Source of the DNA: Nocardioides perillae
GTDB lineage: Bacteria; Actinomycetota; Actinomycetes; Propionibacteriales; Nocardioidaceae
Direction: 5' to 3'
Length of the DNA stretch: 64,000 bases
Assembly (NCBI RefSeq): GCF_013409425.1
Contig: NZ_JACCAC010000001.1
Span: forward strand, 3,410,001 to 3,474,000
Part shown: piece by piece, positions 1 through 7,001 of the stretch
How the letters are laid out: the number at the start of each line of letters is the position of its first letter
How positions within the stretch are numbered: position 1 is the first letter of the stretch
Program-made: the position numbers and the translations under genes
Notes under the pieces: generated by a model
Told to the model about the DNA's origin: nothing
The model's database searches: none
What the model saw: only the letters and a program-made list of their open reading frames with translations

Positions 1-72
1 CAGCCCGGCGACACCGCCGCCGACCACCACCGTCGGGGAGCCGGGCGAGGCCTCGCGCGCGTGGGTGCTCAC
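1..72 (-). CDS. hemG: Protoporphyrinogen oxidase / coproporphyrinogen oxidase HemG, N-terminal fragment
   Basis: Only the first 24 codons lie in the window, beginning at a GTG read on the minus strand. They encode a short polar leader followed by PTVVVGGGVAGL, the GxGxxGL dinucleotide-binding start of an FAD-dependent oxidase. The identity as HemG comes from that motif and from hemE lying upstream on the same strand, because hemE-hemG pairs are usual in actinobacteria; the family oxidises the porphyrinogen late in heme synthesis. Other FAD-dependent oxidoreductases share the motif, so the name depends on context. The gene is cut off by the window edge, not broken. Confidence 0.6.
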   Translation of the reverse strand, partial: MSTHAREASPGSPTVVVGGGVAGL

Positions 73-78
73 CCGACC

Positions 79-84
79 ACTGTG
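79..84 (-). promoter_or_regulatory. -10 element (CACAGT) for leaderless hemG
   Basis: CACAGT on the minus strand lies six bases upstream of the GTG of the hemG fragment, with no Shine-Dalgarno sequence between. This matches the -10/short spacer/start arrangement seen at many other genes here, so the transcript probably begins at the start codon. Confidence 0.4.
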
Positions 85-132
85 GCAGGCAGCCCGCGGG
101 AACCGGCCCGGGCCCCGACCCGTCCCACCCCC

Positions 133-1086
133 ATGACGACCTCCCGCCCCACCCTCCGCCCCCACGCCGGCCGGGCCGCCGCGCTCGCCCTGGCGGCGCT
201 GCTGCTCGCGGGCTGCACGGGCGCCGGCACCGACAGCAGCTCCGCCGGTGGTGCCGACGCCGAGGCCCCCGCGGCCGCGGCCGAGTCGGCCGCCTACGAC
301 GCCGGCGCGGTCGACCGCGCCACCGGCAGCACTGGCGAGCGCGCCGCGCCGGCCACGCTCCGGCGGGCCCAGGAGCGCACCGTCGTCTCCACCGGCACCG
401 TGTCGCTCGAGTCCGACGACGTCGGCGCGGCCCGCTTCGACGTGCAGCGGGTGGTCGACGAGGTGGGCGGCGAGGTCTCCGACGAGCAGACCGGCACCGA
501 CCGCGACGGCGAGGTACGCCGGACCCGCCTCGTCCTGCGCGTGCCGTCGGCCGCCTTCGACGAGACGATGACCGCCCTGGCCGCGCTCGACTCCGCGACG
601 CTGCGGTCGGCGAAGCGCGTGAGCGAGGACGTGACCACCCAGGTCATCGACGTGGCGGCGCGGGTGCGTGCGCAGGAGGCGAGCCTGCAGCGCGTCGAGC
701 TGCTGCTCGCGCGCGCCGAGCGGCTGCGCGACGTGGTGGCCGTCGAGGCGCAGCTGACCCGCCGCCAGGCCGACCTCGACTCGCTGAAGCAGCAGCAGGC
801 CTTCCTCGCCGACCAGACCGCGCTCGCGACCGTCACGGTGCTCGTCGAGCGTCCCGAGGACCGGCCGGAGCCGGCGGCCGACGACGACGGCTTCCTCGCC
901 GGACTCGGTGCCGGGTGGGACGCGCTGCAGGGATCGACGGTGGCGGTGCTCACCGCCGTCGGCGCCGTGCTGCCCTTCCTCGTCGTCCTGGCACTGCTCG
1001 GCGTGCCGGCCTGGCTGGTGCTGCGGCGCTGGGCGCCGCACCGGACGGCCGCGCTCAGCGAGGGAGCTGCTGCACGAACTCCGTGA
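133..1086 (+). CDS. DUF4349 domain lipoprotein
   Basis: This is a 317-residue predicted lipoprotein. From the ATG at 133 there is a basic n-region, an Ala/Leu-rich core and a lipobox ending LLLAGC at about residues 24-28. A low-complexity Ala/Ser linker follows. Residues ~95-245 are the DUF4349 region with a predicted coiled coil (about 170-230, many Arg/Glu/Leu, including RRQADLDSLKQQQAFL), and a C-terminal transmembrane segment lies at about 268-298. The frame is open further upstream (GTG at 82 or 61), but only the ATG gives a normal-length signal peptide. The function of DUF4349 is not known. Its 3' end overlaps the end of hemE on the other strand by 32 bases, and the gene sits between hemE and hemG. 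Confidence 0.8.
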   Translation: MTTSRPTLRPHAGRAAALALAALLLAGCTGAGTDSSSAGGADAEAPAAAAESAAYDAGAVDRATGSTGERAAPATLRRAQERTVVSTGTVSLESDDVGAARFDVQRVVDEVGGEVSDEQTGTDRDGEVRRTRLVLRVPSAAFDETMTALAALDSATLRSAKRVSEDVTTQVIDVAARVRAQEASLQRVELLLARAERLRDVVAVEAQLTRRQADLDSLKQQQAFLADQTALATVTVLVERPEDRPEPAADDDGFLAGLGAGWDALQGSTVAVLTAVGAVLPFLVVLALLGVPAWLVLRRWAPHRTAALSEGAAARTP

Positions 1087-2104
1087 GCCGCTCGAGCTGG
1101 GCGGGGTCCGTGGACGGGATGACGCCGTGCCCGAGGTTGAAGACGTGCCCCCGCGCGGCCTTGCCGGCCTCCACCACCTCGGCGGCACGGGCGAGCATGA
1201 CCTCGGTTGGGGCGAAGACGAGGGTGGGGTCGAGGTTGCCCTGCACCGAGCGGTCGCCGACGGCGCGGATGCCGTCGGCCAGCGGGGTGCGCCAGTCGAC
1301 GCCGACGACGTCGGCGCCCGCCTCCGCCATCAGGGGCAGCAGCGCGCCGGTGCCGACGCCGAAGTGGGTGCGCGGCACCCCGAGGCGGCCCGCCCGCTCG
1401 AGCACGGCGGCCGAGTGCGGCAGGACGTGCTCGGCGTAGTCCTGCGGCGTGAGCGCCCCCGCCCACGAGTCGAAGAGCTGCACCGCCGAGGCCCCCGCGG
1501 CGACCTGCACCTCGAGGAAGGCCGCGGCGATGCCGCCGATCTTGCGCATGAGCGCGTCCCACACGTCGGGCGCGCCGAACATCATGGCCTTGGTCTTGGC
1601 GTGCTCCTTGGAGGGCCCGCCCTCGACGAGGTAGGAGGCCACCGTGAAGGGCGCGCCGGCGAAGCCGATCAGCGGCGTGGCGCCCAGCTCGGCCACCAGC
1701 GCGCGCACCGACGCGGTCGTGAAGTCCACGTGGTCGGGCGTCAGGTCGGGGATCGCCTCGACGTCGGCCAGCGTGCGCACCGGGTGGGCGACCACCGGTC
1801 CCACACCCGGCACGATGTCGAGGTCGACGCCGACGGCCTTGAGCGGCAGCACGATGTCGGAGAAGAAGATGGCGGCGTCGACGCCGTAGCGGCGCACGGG
1901 CTGCAGCGTGATCTCGACGGTGAGGGCGGGGTCCATGCAGGACTCGAGCATCCCCACGCCCTCGCGCACCCTCAGGTACTCCGGCAGCGACCGGCCCGCC
2001 TGGCGCATGTACCAGACCGGGGTGTGCGGCACCGGCTCCCCGCGCGCGGCCTTGAGGAAGGCGCTGTCGGCGAGGCCGGGGTGCGGTGCGGGGCTGGCGG
2101 TCAC
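1055..2104 (-). CDS. hemE: Uroporphyrinogen decarboxylase HemE
   Basis: A 349-residue cytoplasmic enzyme that decarboxylates the four acetate side chains of uroporphyrinogen III to give coproporphyrinogen III in heme biosynthesis. The N-terminal signature VWYMRQAGRSLPEY and the later GFAGAPFTVASYLVEGG segment are diagnostic, and the length is normal for the family. The GTG at 2104 is chosen because GGGAGG lies about eight bases upstream; the frame continues upstream to an ATG at 2140 but without conserved sequence. It starts 70 bases from the divergent DUF3000 gene and overlaps the DUF4349 gene tail to tail. Confidence 0.96.
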   Translation of the reverse strand: MTASPAPHPGLADSAFLKAARGEPVPHTPVWYMRQAGRSLPEYLRVREGVGMLESCMDPALTVEITLQPVRRYGVDAAIFFSDIVLPLKAVGVDLDIVPGVGPVVAHPVRTLADVEAIPDLTPDHVDFTTASVRALVAELGATPLIGFAGAPFTVASYLVEGGPSKEHAKTKAMMFGAPDVWDALMRKIGGIAAAFLEVQVAAGASAVQLFDSWAGALTPQDYAEHVLPHSAAVLERAGRLGVPRTHFGVGTGALLPLMAEAGADVVGVDWRTPLADGIRAVGDRSVQGNLDPTLVFAPTEVMLARAAEVVEAGKAARGHVFNLGHGVIPSTDPAQLERLTEFVQQLPR

Positions 2105-2162
2105 GCGCCGATCCTCCCAGGTCAGGGCGGCGTGTCCCAACCTCCCGGGGCAGGGGCGTGCT

Positions 2163-2168
2163 TAGGGT
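2163..2168 (+). promoter_or_regulatory. -10 element (TAGGGT), leaderless DUF3000-rnd transcript
   Basis: TAGGGT is followed by exactly six bases and then the ATG at 2175, with no ribosome-binding site. This is a textbook actinobacterial leaderless arrangement and supports the ATG as the true start. Confidence 0.6.
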
Positions 2169-2174
2169 GGGCCC

Positions 2175-2804
2175 ATGGTCGTCGGTCAGGAGGCGCACCC
2201 GGGCACGGGTGCTGCCGCGCAGCCCCCTGAGTTCCGGGCTGCCGTCGACGGCATGCAGCGGGCCCGGTTGCGGCCCGAGGTGCTGTGCGAGGAGATGCCG
2301 GCCCCCCAGCGCATCGCGCCCTACGCTGCCGCGCTGACCGCCGACGTGACCGTCGAGGGCACCGACGTCGGCACCGGCCGCATCATCGTGCTGCACGACC
2401 CTGCCGGCAACGACGCCTGGGCCGGCACCTTCCGCTGCGTCGCCTACGTGCGCGCCGACATCGACCCCGACCTCGTCACCGACCCGCTGCTCGGCGAGGT
2501 CGGCTGGTCGTGGCTCACCGAGGCGCTCGACGCCCACGGAGCCGCCTACGCCGCCCCGTCCGGCACCGTCACGCGGGTCGCCACCGAGAGCTTCGGCGGC
2601 ATGGGCGAGGAGGACGGCACCGCCCAGATCGAGGTCCGCGCCTCCTGGACCCCGGCCGGCGACACCGGCGTCGGTGGCGCCCCTGACCTGACCCCGCACG
2701 TCGAGGCGTGGGGCGAGCTGCTCTGCACCGCGGCCGGCCTCGAGCCCGTGCCCGAGGGCGTCACCGCCATGCCCAGCCGCCGCGGGCAGCGCGGCGCGCG
2801 CTGA
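2175..2804 (+). CDS. DUF3000 family protein
   Basis: A 209-residue cytoplasmic protein with no signal peptide or membrane segment. It matches the actinobacterial DUF3000 family: RPEVLCEEMPAPQRIAPY near the N-terminus, a central block GRIIVLHDPAGNDAWAGTFR, and a C-terminal HVEAWGELLCTAAGLEP block. The family is conserved between hemE and ribonuclease D in many actinobacteria but has no assigned biochemical role. The stop at 2802-2804 is five bases before the rnd start, so the two are almost certainly cotranscribed from the leaderless promoter just upstream. Confidence 0.88.
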   Translation: MVVGQEAHPGTGAAAQPPEFRAAVDGMQRARLRPEVLCEEMPAPQRIAPYAAALTADVTVEGTDVGTGRIIVLHDPAGNDAWAGTFRCVAYVRADIDPDLVTDPLLGEVGWSWLTEALDAHGAAYAAPSGTVTRVATESFGGMGEEDGTAQIEVRASWTPAGDTGVGGAPDLTPHVEAWGELLCTAAGLEPVPEGVTAMPSRRGQRGAR

Positions 2805-2809
2805 GCGCC

Positions 2810-4159
2810 GTGAGCCCCGTGCCGTCCGAGCCCGCGCAGCCCGAGCCCACCGAGGACCAGGCCCCCCAGGCCCCCGACGTCGCTGAGGCCCCCGAAGCCC
2901 CGCTGCTGACCCTGCGCGACGGGCTGCCGCGGGTGGTCGACACCGACGCCGGGCTGGCCGAGGCCTGCGCCGCGGTCGCCGCCGGCACGGGCCCCGTCGC
3001 GATCGACGCCGAGCGCGCCTCGGGCTACCGCTACTCGGCGCGCGCCTACCTCGTGCAGCTGCGACGCGAGGGTGCCGGCACCTGGCTCGTCGACCCGATC
3101 GCCTTCGACTCCCTCGAGCCGCTCGCCACGGCCATCGGCGACGCCGAGTGGATCCTGCACGCCGCCACCCAGGACCTCCCCTGCCTCGCCGAGGTCGGCC
3201 TGCGCCCGGCCTCGCTCTTCGACACCGAGCTGGCCGGCCGCCTCCTGGGCTATCCCCGCGTCGGGCTCGGCACGCTGGTCGAGACCGTCCTCGGCCGCCG
3301 CATGCGCAAGGAGCACTCCGCTGCCGACTGGTCGACGCGCCCGCTGCCCGAGCCCTGGCTCGAGTACGCCGCACTCGACGTCGAGGTGCTCCTCGAGCTC
3401 CGCGAGGCGCTCCTGGCCGAGCTCGAGCAGGCCGGCAAGTCCGAGTGGGCCCGGCAGGAGTTCGCGCACCTGCTCGACCACCAGGCCCCCGTGCGGCACG
3501 AGGCGTGGCGACGCACCTCCGGCATGCACAAGGTGCGGGGCCGCCGGGGCCTCGCCGCCGTGCGTGCGCTGTGGGAGACCCGCGACCGCATCGCCGCCGA
3601 GCGCGACGTGACCCCGGGCCGGGTCATCCCCGACTCCGCGATCGTGGCCGCCGCCCGCGCCGACCCGCGCGACCGGTCGGCGCTGCTGGCCACCTCGGGC
3701 TTCCACGGCCGCGGCGCCGAGCGCTACGCCCACCGCTGGGTGGCCGCGCTCCGCGAGGCCGCCGACCTGCCGGAGTCCGAGCTGCCCGCGCGCTCCCCGC
3801 GCAGCGACGGCCCGCCGATGGCGCGCGCCTGGGCCGAGAAGGACCCCGTCGCCGCCCGCCGGCTCGCCCTCGCCCGCGAGGAGATGACCGCCCTCGGCGA
3901 ACGCCTGGGCATGCCGGTGGAGCAGGTGCTCACCCCCGACTACCTGCGGCGGGTGCTGTGGACCCCGCCCGCCACCCGGGAGCCCGCCGCCCTCGCCGAC
4001 GCGGTCGCCGCGCAGCTGCGCGACCTCGGCGCGCGACCCTGGCAGGTCGAGCAGGCCACCGCGCTCGTGGTCGACGCCGTGCTGCGCGCGGACGCCGAGC
4101 CGGCTCCCACCCCGGAGCCCACCCCGGAGCCCACCCCGGAGCCCACCGGCGAGGAGTGA
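2810..4159 (+). CDS. rnd: Ribonuclease D (DEDDy exonuclease with HRDC domain)
   Basis: A 449-residue 3'-5' exoribonuclease for RNA maturation. After an acidic Pro/Glu-rich N-terminal stretch, the DEDD exonuclease domain spans about residues 60-235: AIDAERASGYRYSARAYL (motif I D/E), HAATQDLPCL (motif II), and WLEYAALDVEVLLEL (motif III, Tyr and Asp, hence DEDDy). An HRDC-type helical domain follows (about 255-330). The extreme C-terminus is a PEPT repeat. The GTG at 2810 directly follows the DUF3000 stop; a second GTG at 2819 is an alternative. The 3' end meets a convergent gene only three bases away. Confidence 0.93.
   Translation: MSPVPSEPAQPEPTEDQAPQAPDVAEAPEAPLLTLRDGLPRVVDTDAGLAEACAAVAAGTGPVAIDAERASGYRYSARAYLVQLRREGAGTWLVDPIAFDSLEPLATAIGDAEWILHAATQDLPCLAEVGLRPASLFDTELAGRLLGYPRVGLGTLVETVLGRRMRKEHSAADWSTRPLPEPWLEYAALDVEVLLELREALLAELEQAGKSEWARQEFAHLLDHQAPVRHEAWRRTSGMHKVRGRRGLAAVRALWETRDRIAAERDVTPGRVIPDSAIVAAARADPRDRSALLATSGFHGRGAERYAHRWVAALREAADLPESELPARSPRSDGPPMARAWAEKDPVAARRLALAREEMTALGERLGMPVEQVLTPDYLRRVLWTPPATREPAALADAVAAQLRDLGARPWQVEQATALVVDAVLRADAEPAPTPEPTPEPTPEPTGEE
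4106..4147 (+). repeat. 12-bp tandem repeat in the 3' end of rnd
   Basis: Three copies of the 12-mer CCCACCCCGGAG plus a partial fourth encode the Pro-Thr-Pro-Glu repeat at the C-terminus of ribonuclease D. The unit length keeps the frame, so copy-number change would only alter tail length. Confidence 0.85.
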
Positions 4160-4162
4160 GGC

Positions 4163-5566
4163 TCAGCCCTCCGGCGTGGCCTCCGGCGACGCCGGGTCGA
4201 CCTCCGGGCCGAGCACGTTCTGCGACGAGGCGTCGATCGACTCCGTGAGCTCGTCGAGCTCGATCACCGCGTCGTAGAGCATGCTGCGCAGCGCGGGCGC
4301 CACGACGGCGTCGAGGGCCGCACGGGTGCCCGGCTCGCCGAGCTCGGGGGCCGGCACGATGTCGCGCACCGCGTCGAGGAACGCCTGCGACTGCGACGGC
4401 TGACGACCCGGCTGCAGGAAGGCGTCGGAGGCGGCGACCGCGAGCTCGGCCGGCACGAGGTAGCCCTCCCGCGCCACCGCCGCGACCGAGTCGGGGTCGA
4501 GCAGGTGCAGCAGGAAGTCGGCCACCGCGTCGGTGTCGGCGTCGGCCGCGGCGCACAGGCCCGTCACCGTGCCGGTGGTGACGGTGCCGTCGAGGCGCGG
4601 CAGCTGACGCACGTCGAAGGACAGGCCCTGCACCCGGCGCAGCTGCGGCACGAGGGCCCGCTCCCCCGGCAGCATCGCGAGCCGGCCCTGCTCGAAGAGC
4701 TCGACCGCGCTGCGGTCGCCGAGCTCCTCGGGGGTCGGGGTGACCTGGGGCGCGCGGAGCAGGGTCAGCAGCGTCTCCAGGGCGGCCTGCGACTCCTCGG
4801 AGGAGAGGGTCAACGAGGTGGGCGGCTCCTCGTCGTCGTAGACCTCGCCGCCGCCGGCGAGCACCCACGGACGCAGGCCGTCGAGCGTCGGCGGCACGTG
4901 CACGCCGCGCACACCGCGGCGCGGGCGCGTGGCGAAGCGGGCCGCGGCGGCGAACTCCTCGAAGTCCCACTCGGTGGGCGAGCTCGGCACCGGCAGCCCG
5001 CGCGCGGCCATGCGCACCGGGTCGACGAGGTCGGTGTTGACGTAGAGCACGGTCGGCGAGATGCCGAACGGCATGCACTGCAGGTCGTCCTCGGCGCTGA
5101 AGGCCTGCAGGGCGTCGCGGGAGTAGCCGTCGCCGAAGTCGACGCCGCGGGCGTCGAGCGGCTCGCCCAGCGGCTGCAGCAGGTCGGCGGCGAGCAGCTC
5201 CGGCAGCTGGTCGGAGGTCGCGAGGAAGACGTCGGGCAGGTCGCCCGCGGCGATCTCCTCGCTCACCGACGACGCCGAGCGGTCGGCGAGCAGGCGGGCG
5301 GGCACGGCGGGGTGGGTGGCGTTCCAGTCGGCCACCACGCGCTCCCAGGCCGCGAGCTCGTCGGGTGGGCCGAAGACGCCGAAGTCGAGCGGCGGGGCCG
5401 GCGCGGCGGCGGAGGACGTCGCGTCGGTGGGCGACGGGGCCGGGTCGGGCTCGGGCTCGCCCGTGCAGGCGGCCAGGGACGAGGTGACGACCAGCGCGGC
5501 CGCGGCCGCGGCGACCCTGCGACGACCGCGCGTCGACACCTGCCACCACACCTGCTGCCACGACAC
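4163..5566 (-). CDS. Extracellular solute-binding lipoprotein (family 1, sugar-type)
   Basis: A 467-residue predicted lipoprotein with an Arg-rich n-region, an Ala/Val core and the lipobox SLAAC at about residue 34, then an acidic Pro-rich linker. The mature part has the shape of ABC-transporter sugar-binding proteins: WERVVADWNATHP near the start, LPDVFLATSDQLPELLAADLLQPL, and a DAVADFLLHLLDPDSVAAVAREGYLVPA block typical of their C-terminal lobes. The GTG at 5566 has AGAGGGG seven bases upstream; a GTG at 5539 also leaves an intact signal peptide. No permease or ATPase gene adjoins it, so its transporter partner and ligand are unknown. It may instead be an orphan binding protein. Confidence 0.75.
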   Translation of the reverse strand: MSWQQVWWQVSTRGRRRVAAAAAALVVTSSLAACTGEPEPDPAPSPTDATSSAAAPAPPLDFGVFGPPDELAAWERVVADWNATHPAVPARLLADRSASSVSEEIAAGDLPDVFLATSDQLPELLAADLLQPLGEPLDARGVDFGDGYSRDALQAFSAEDDLQCMPFGISPTVLYVNTDLVDPVRMAARGLPVPSSPTEWDFEEFAAAARFATRPRRGVRGVHVPPTLDGLRPWVLAGGGEVYDDEEPPTSLTLSSEESQAALETLLTLLRAPQVTPTPEELGDRSAVELFEQGRLAMLPGERALVPQLRRVQGLSFDVRQLPRLDGTVTTGTVTGLCAAADADTDAVADFLLHLLDPDSVAAVAREGYLVPAELAVAASDAFLQPGRQPSQSQAFLDAVRDIVPAPELGEPGTRAALDAVVAPALRSMLYDAVIELDELTESIDASSQNVLGPEVDPASPEATPEG

Positions 5567-5627
5567 CGCTGGACCCCTCTCGCTCTCCCCCACGGGCCCG
5601 GTCACCCTAGCGGGGGGATCGTGCCGC

Positions 5628-6197
5628 CTAGAGGCCGAGGTGGGGCCGCGCGGCGGCGACCACGGCGTCGTACGTCGTGCGGTCGAGGGCGGCCCCCTCC
5701 CGCCGGACGTCGGCGGCGGGCAGGCGCAGCAGCCGGTTGAGCCGCACCTCGCTGGGCCGGCCGCTGCGGTCCCAGCCGCCCGAGCCGACGTCCATCCACA
5801 GCCGGCCCGCCCGGGCCTCCTGGGCCGCGTCGCGGTCGTGGTCCTGGCTGGTCAGCTGGAGCGCCAGCACCTCGTCGCCGTCGAGGCCGACGACGAGGAC
5901 GGGCCGGTCCTTGCCCTGGCTGGCGTCCTCCTCGAAGGGCACCCACGCCCACACGACCTCGCCGGGGTCGGGCCGGCCGTCGGCGGTGGGCTCCCAGTCG
6001 CCGACCATCGGGCCGGCGCCGCGCCGGTGCGACGACGCGGGCGCACGCGTGGGGGCGGGCGAGGGGGCGGGCGACGGCGTGGGCCGCCGGGACGACGCGG
6101 TCGAGCCGCGCGAGGCGAGGGCGTCGCGCACGATCGGCACGACGACGGGAAGCACGGCGGGGAGGGCCTTGCGCAGGACGCGGCTCCAGGAGCTCAT
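5628..6197 (-). CDS. Solitary PemK/MazF-like protein with N-terminal hydrophobic and linker region
   Basis: This is a 189-residue protein. Residues ~8-25 are hydrophobic (VLRKALPAVLPVVVPIV), then comes a Pro/Ala/Ser-rich linker (about 32-55). From about residue 65 there is a PemK/MazF-type SH3-like barrel: PGEVVWAWVPFEED, then KDRPVLVVG, which matches the start of MazF-fold ribonuclease toxins. No antitoxin-like short gene sits beside it. The family includes toxins but also non-toxic relatives, and the long N-terminus is unusual for MazF (about 110 residues). The ATG at 6197 is supported by a TAGCCT element seven bases upstream. Assignment to the fold is fairly secure; toxicity is not shown. 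Confidence 0.7.
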   Translation of the reverse strand: MSSWSRVLRKALPAVLPVVVPIVRDALASRGSTASSRRPTPSPAPSPAPTRAPASSHRRGAGPMVGDWEPTADGRPDPGEVVWAWVPFEEDASQGKDRPVLVVGLDGDEVLALQLTSQDHDRDAAQEARAGRLWMDVGSGGWDRSGRPSEVRLNRLLRLPAADVRREGAALDRTTYDAVVAAARPHLGL

Positions 6198-6204
6198 GGG
6201 CCCC

Positions 6205-6210
6205 AGGCTA
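6205..6210 (-). promoter_or_regulatory. -10 element (TAGCCT), leaderless MazF-like gene
   Basis: TAGCCT on the minus strand lies seven bases before the ATG at 6197, without a ribosome-binding site, consistent with a leaderless transcript. Confidence 0.5.
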
Positions 6211-6343
6211 GGGGGCGGTGCACCGGACCGGGAGCGCCTCACGGCGCGTGGCCGCTCGCAGCGGCTTCAGTTGGGACCCGGGGCTGCCGCGGCCCGGCGC
6301 ACCGTGGTCGAGTCTAACGGCTCCGGCGCGGCACGGAAGGACC

Positions 6344-6964
6344 TCACGCCAGTCCGTGGCGCAGCTCCAGGTGGGCCGCGTGCTCGAGCTGCTCGGCCAG
6401 CGTCAGCACCCGCTCCGCGCCGCCCCCGGCGCCCGCGCCGGCGGCCAGGCCGAGGGTCGCGCGGCCGGTCGCGACGACGCGGGCGAAGGCGGAGGCCCGC
6501 AGCAGCACGTCGGCGAAGTCGCGCTCGGCGATCCCGCGGAGCACCTCGTCGACCATCGCGCGCAGCTCGTCGGGGCCCGGCGGGTCGGCGACGCCCGCGA
6601 CGACGCGCGCGACCTGCGCGCGGGCGCGGCCCGCGTCGTACTCCCGGGCGACCGCGACCGGGGCGGCGTGCACCCAGGAGCGCAGGAGGTAGAGGCGGAA
6701 CAGCGCGCCGGCGAGGCTGTCGGCGGGCGCGCCGGACCACAGGTCGGCGATGGTCTCGAGGCCCTCGGTCTCGGCGAGGTGGAGCAGCCGGTCGGCGACC
6801 GCCTCGTCGTCGCTGCCGCGGGCCCCGCGCACCAGCAGCACCGCGGCGCGGTCGGCCGCCTCGCGCACCTCGGCCGGATCGGCCCCGCCCGCCACCGCCT
6901 CGAAGAAGCGCGACCCCGGCTGGGTGGGCCGGTGGTGCGGGCGGCTCGGGTCGGACGGGCTCAC
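6344..6964 (-). CDS. Uncharacterised helical protein downstream of hrpA
   Basis: I do not recognise this 206-residue protein. It is cytoplasmic by appearance, rich in Ala, Arg and Leu, and probably all-helical. It lacks a signal peptide, Cys clusters or nucleotide-binding motifs. Visible blocks are SRFFEAVAGGADPAEVREAA, a central RLYLLRSWVHAAP, and a Gly/Ala run AAGAGAGGGAERVLTLAEQLEH near the end. The GTG at 6964 is the first start after the hrpA stop (37 bases away), so the gene is probably the second gene of an hrpA transcript. Codon bias matches its neighbours. The 146-base gap after it (6198-6343) shows nothing more than the promoter of the next gene. Confidence 0.6.
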   Translation of the reverse strand: MSPSDPSRPHHRPTQPGSRFFEAVAGGADPAEVREAADRAAVLLVRGARGSDDEAVADRLLHLAETEGLETIADLWSGAPADSLAGALFRLYLLRSWVHAAPVAVAREYDAGRARAQVARVVAGVADPPGPDELRAMVDEVLRGIAERDFADVLLRASAFARVVATGRATLGLAAGAGAGGGAERVLTLAEQLEHAAHLELRHGLA

Positions 6965-7001
6965 CTCAGGAGGGTACGGCGTGCCCGCGGCGCCGCCCGC
7001 C

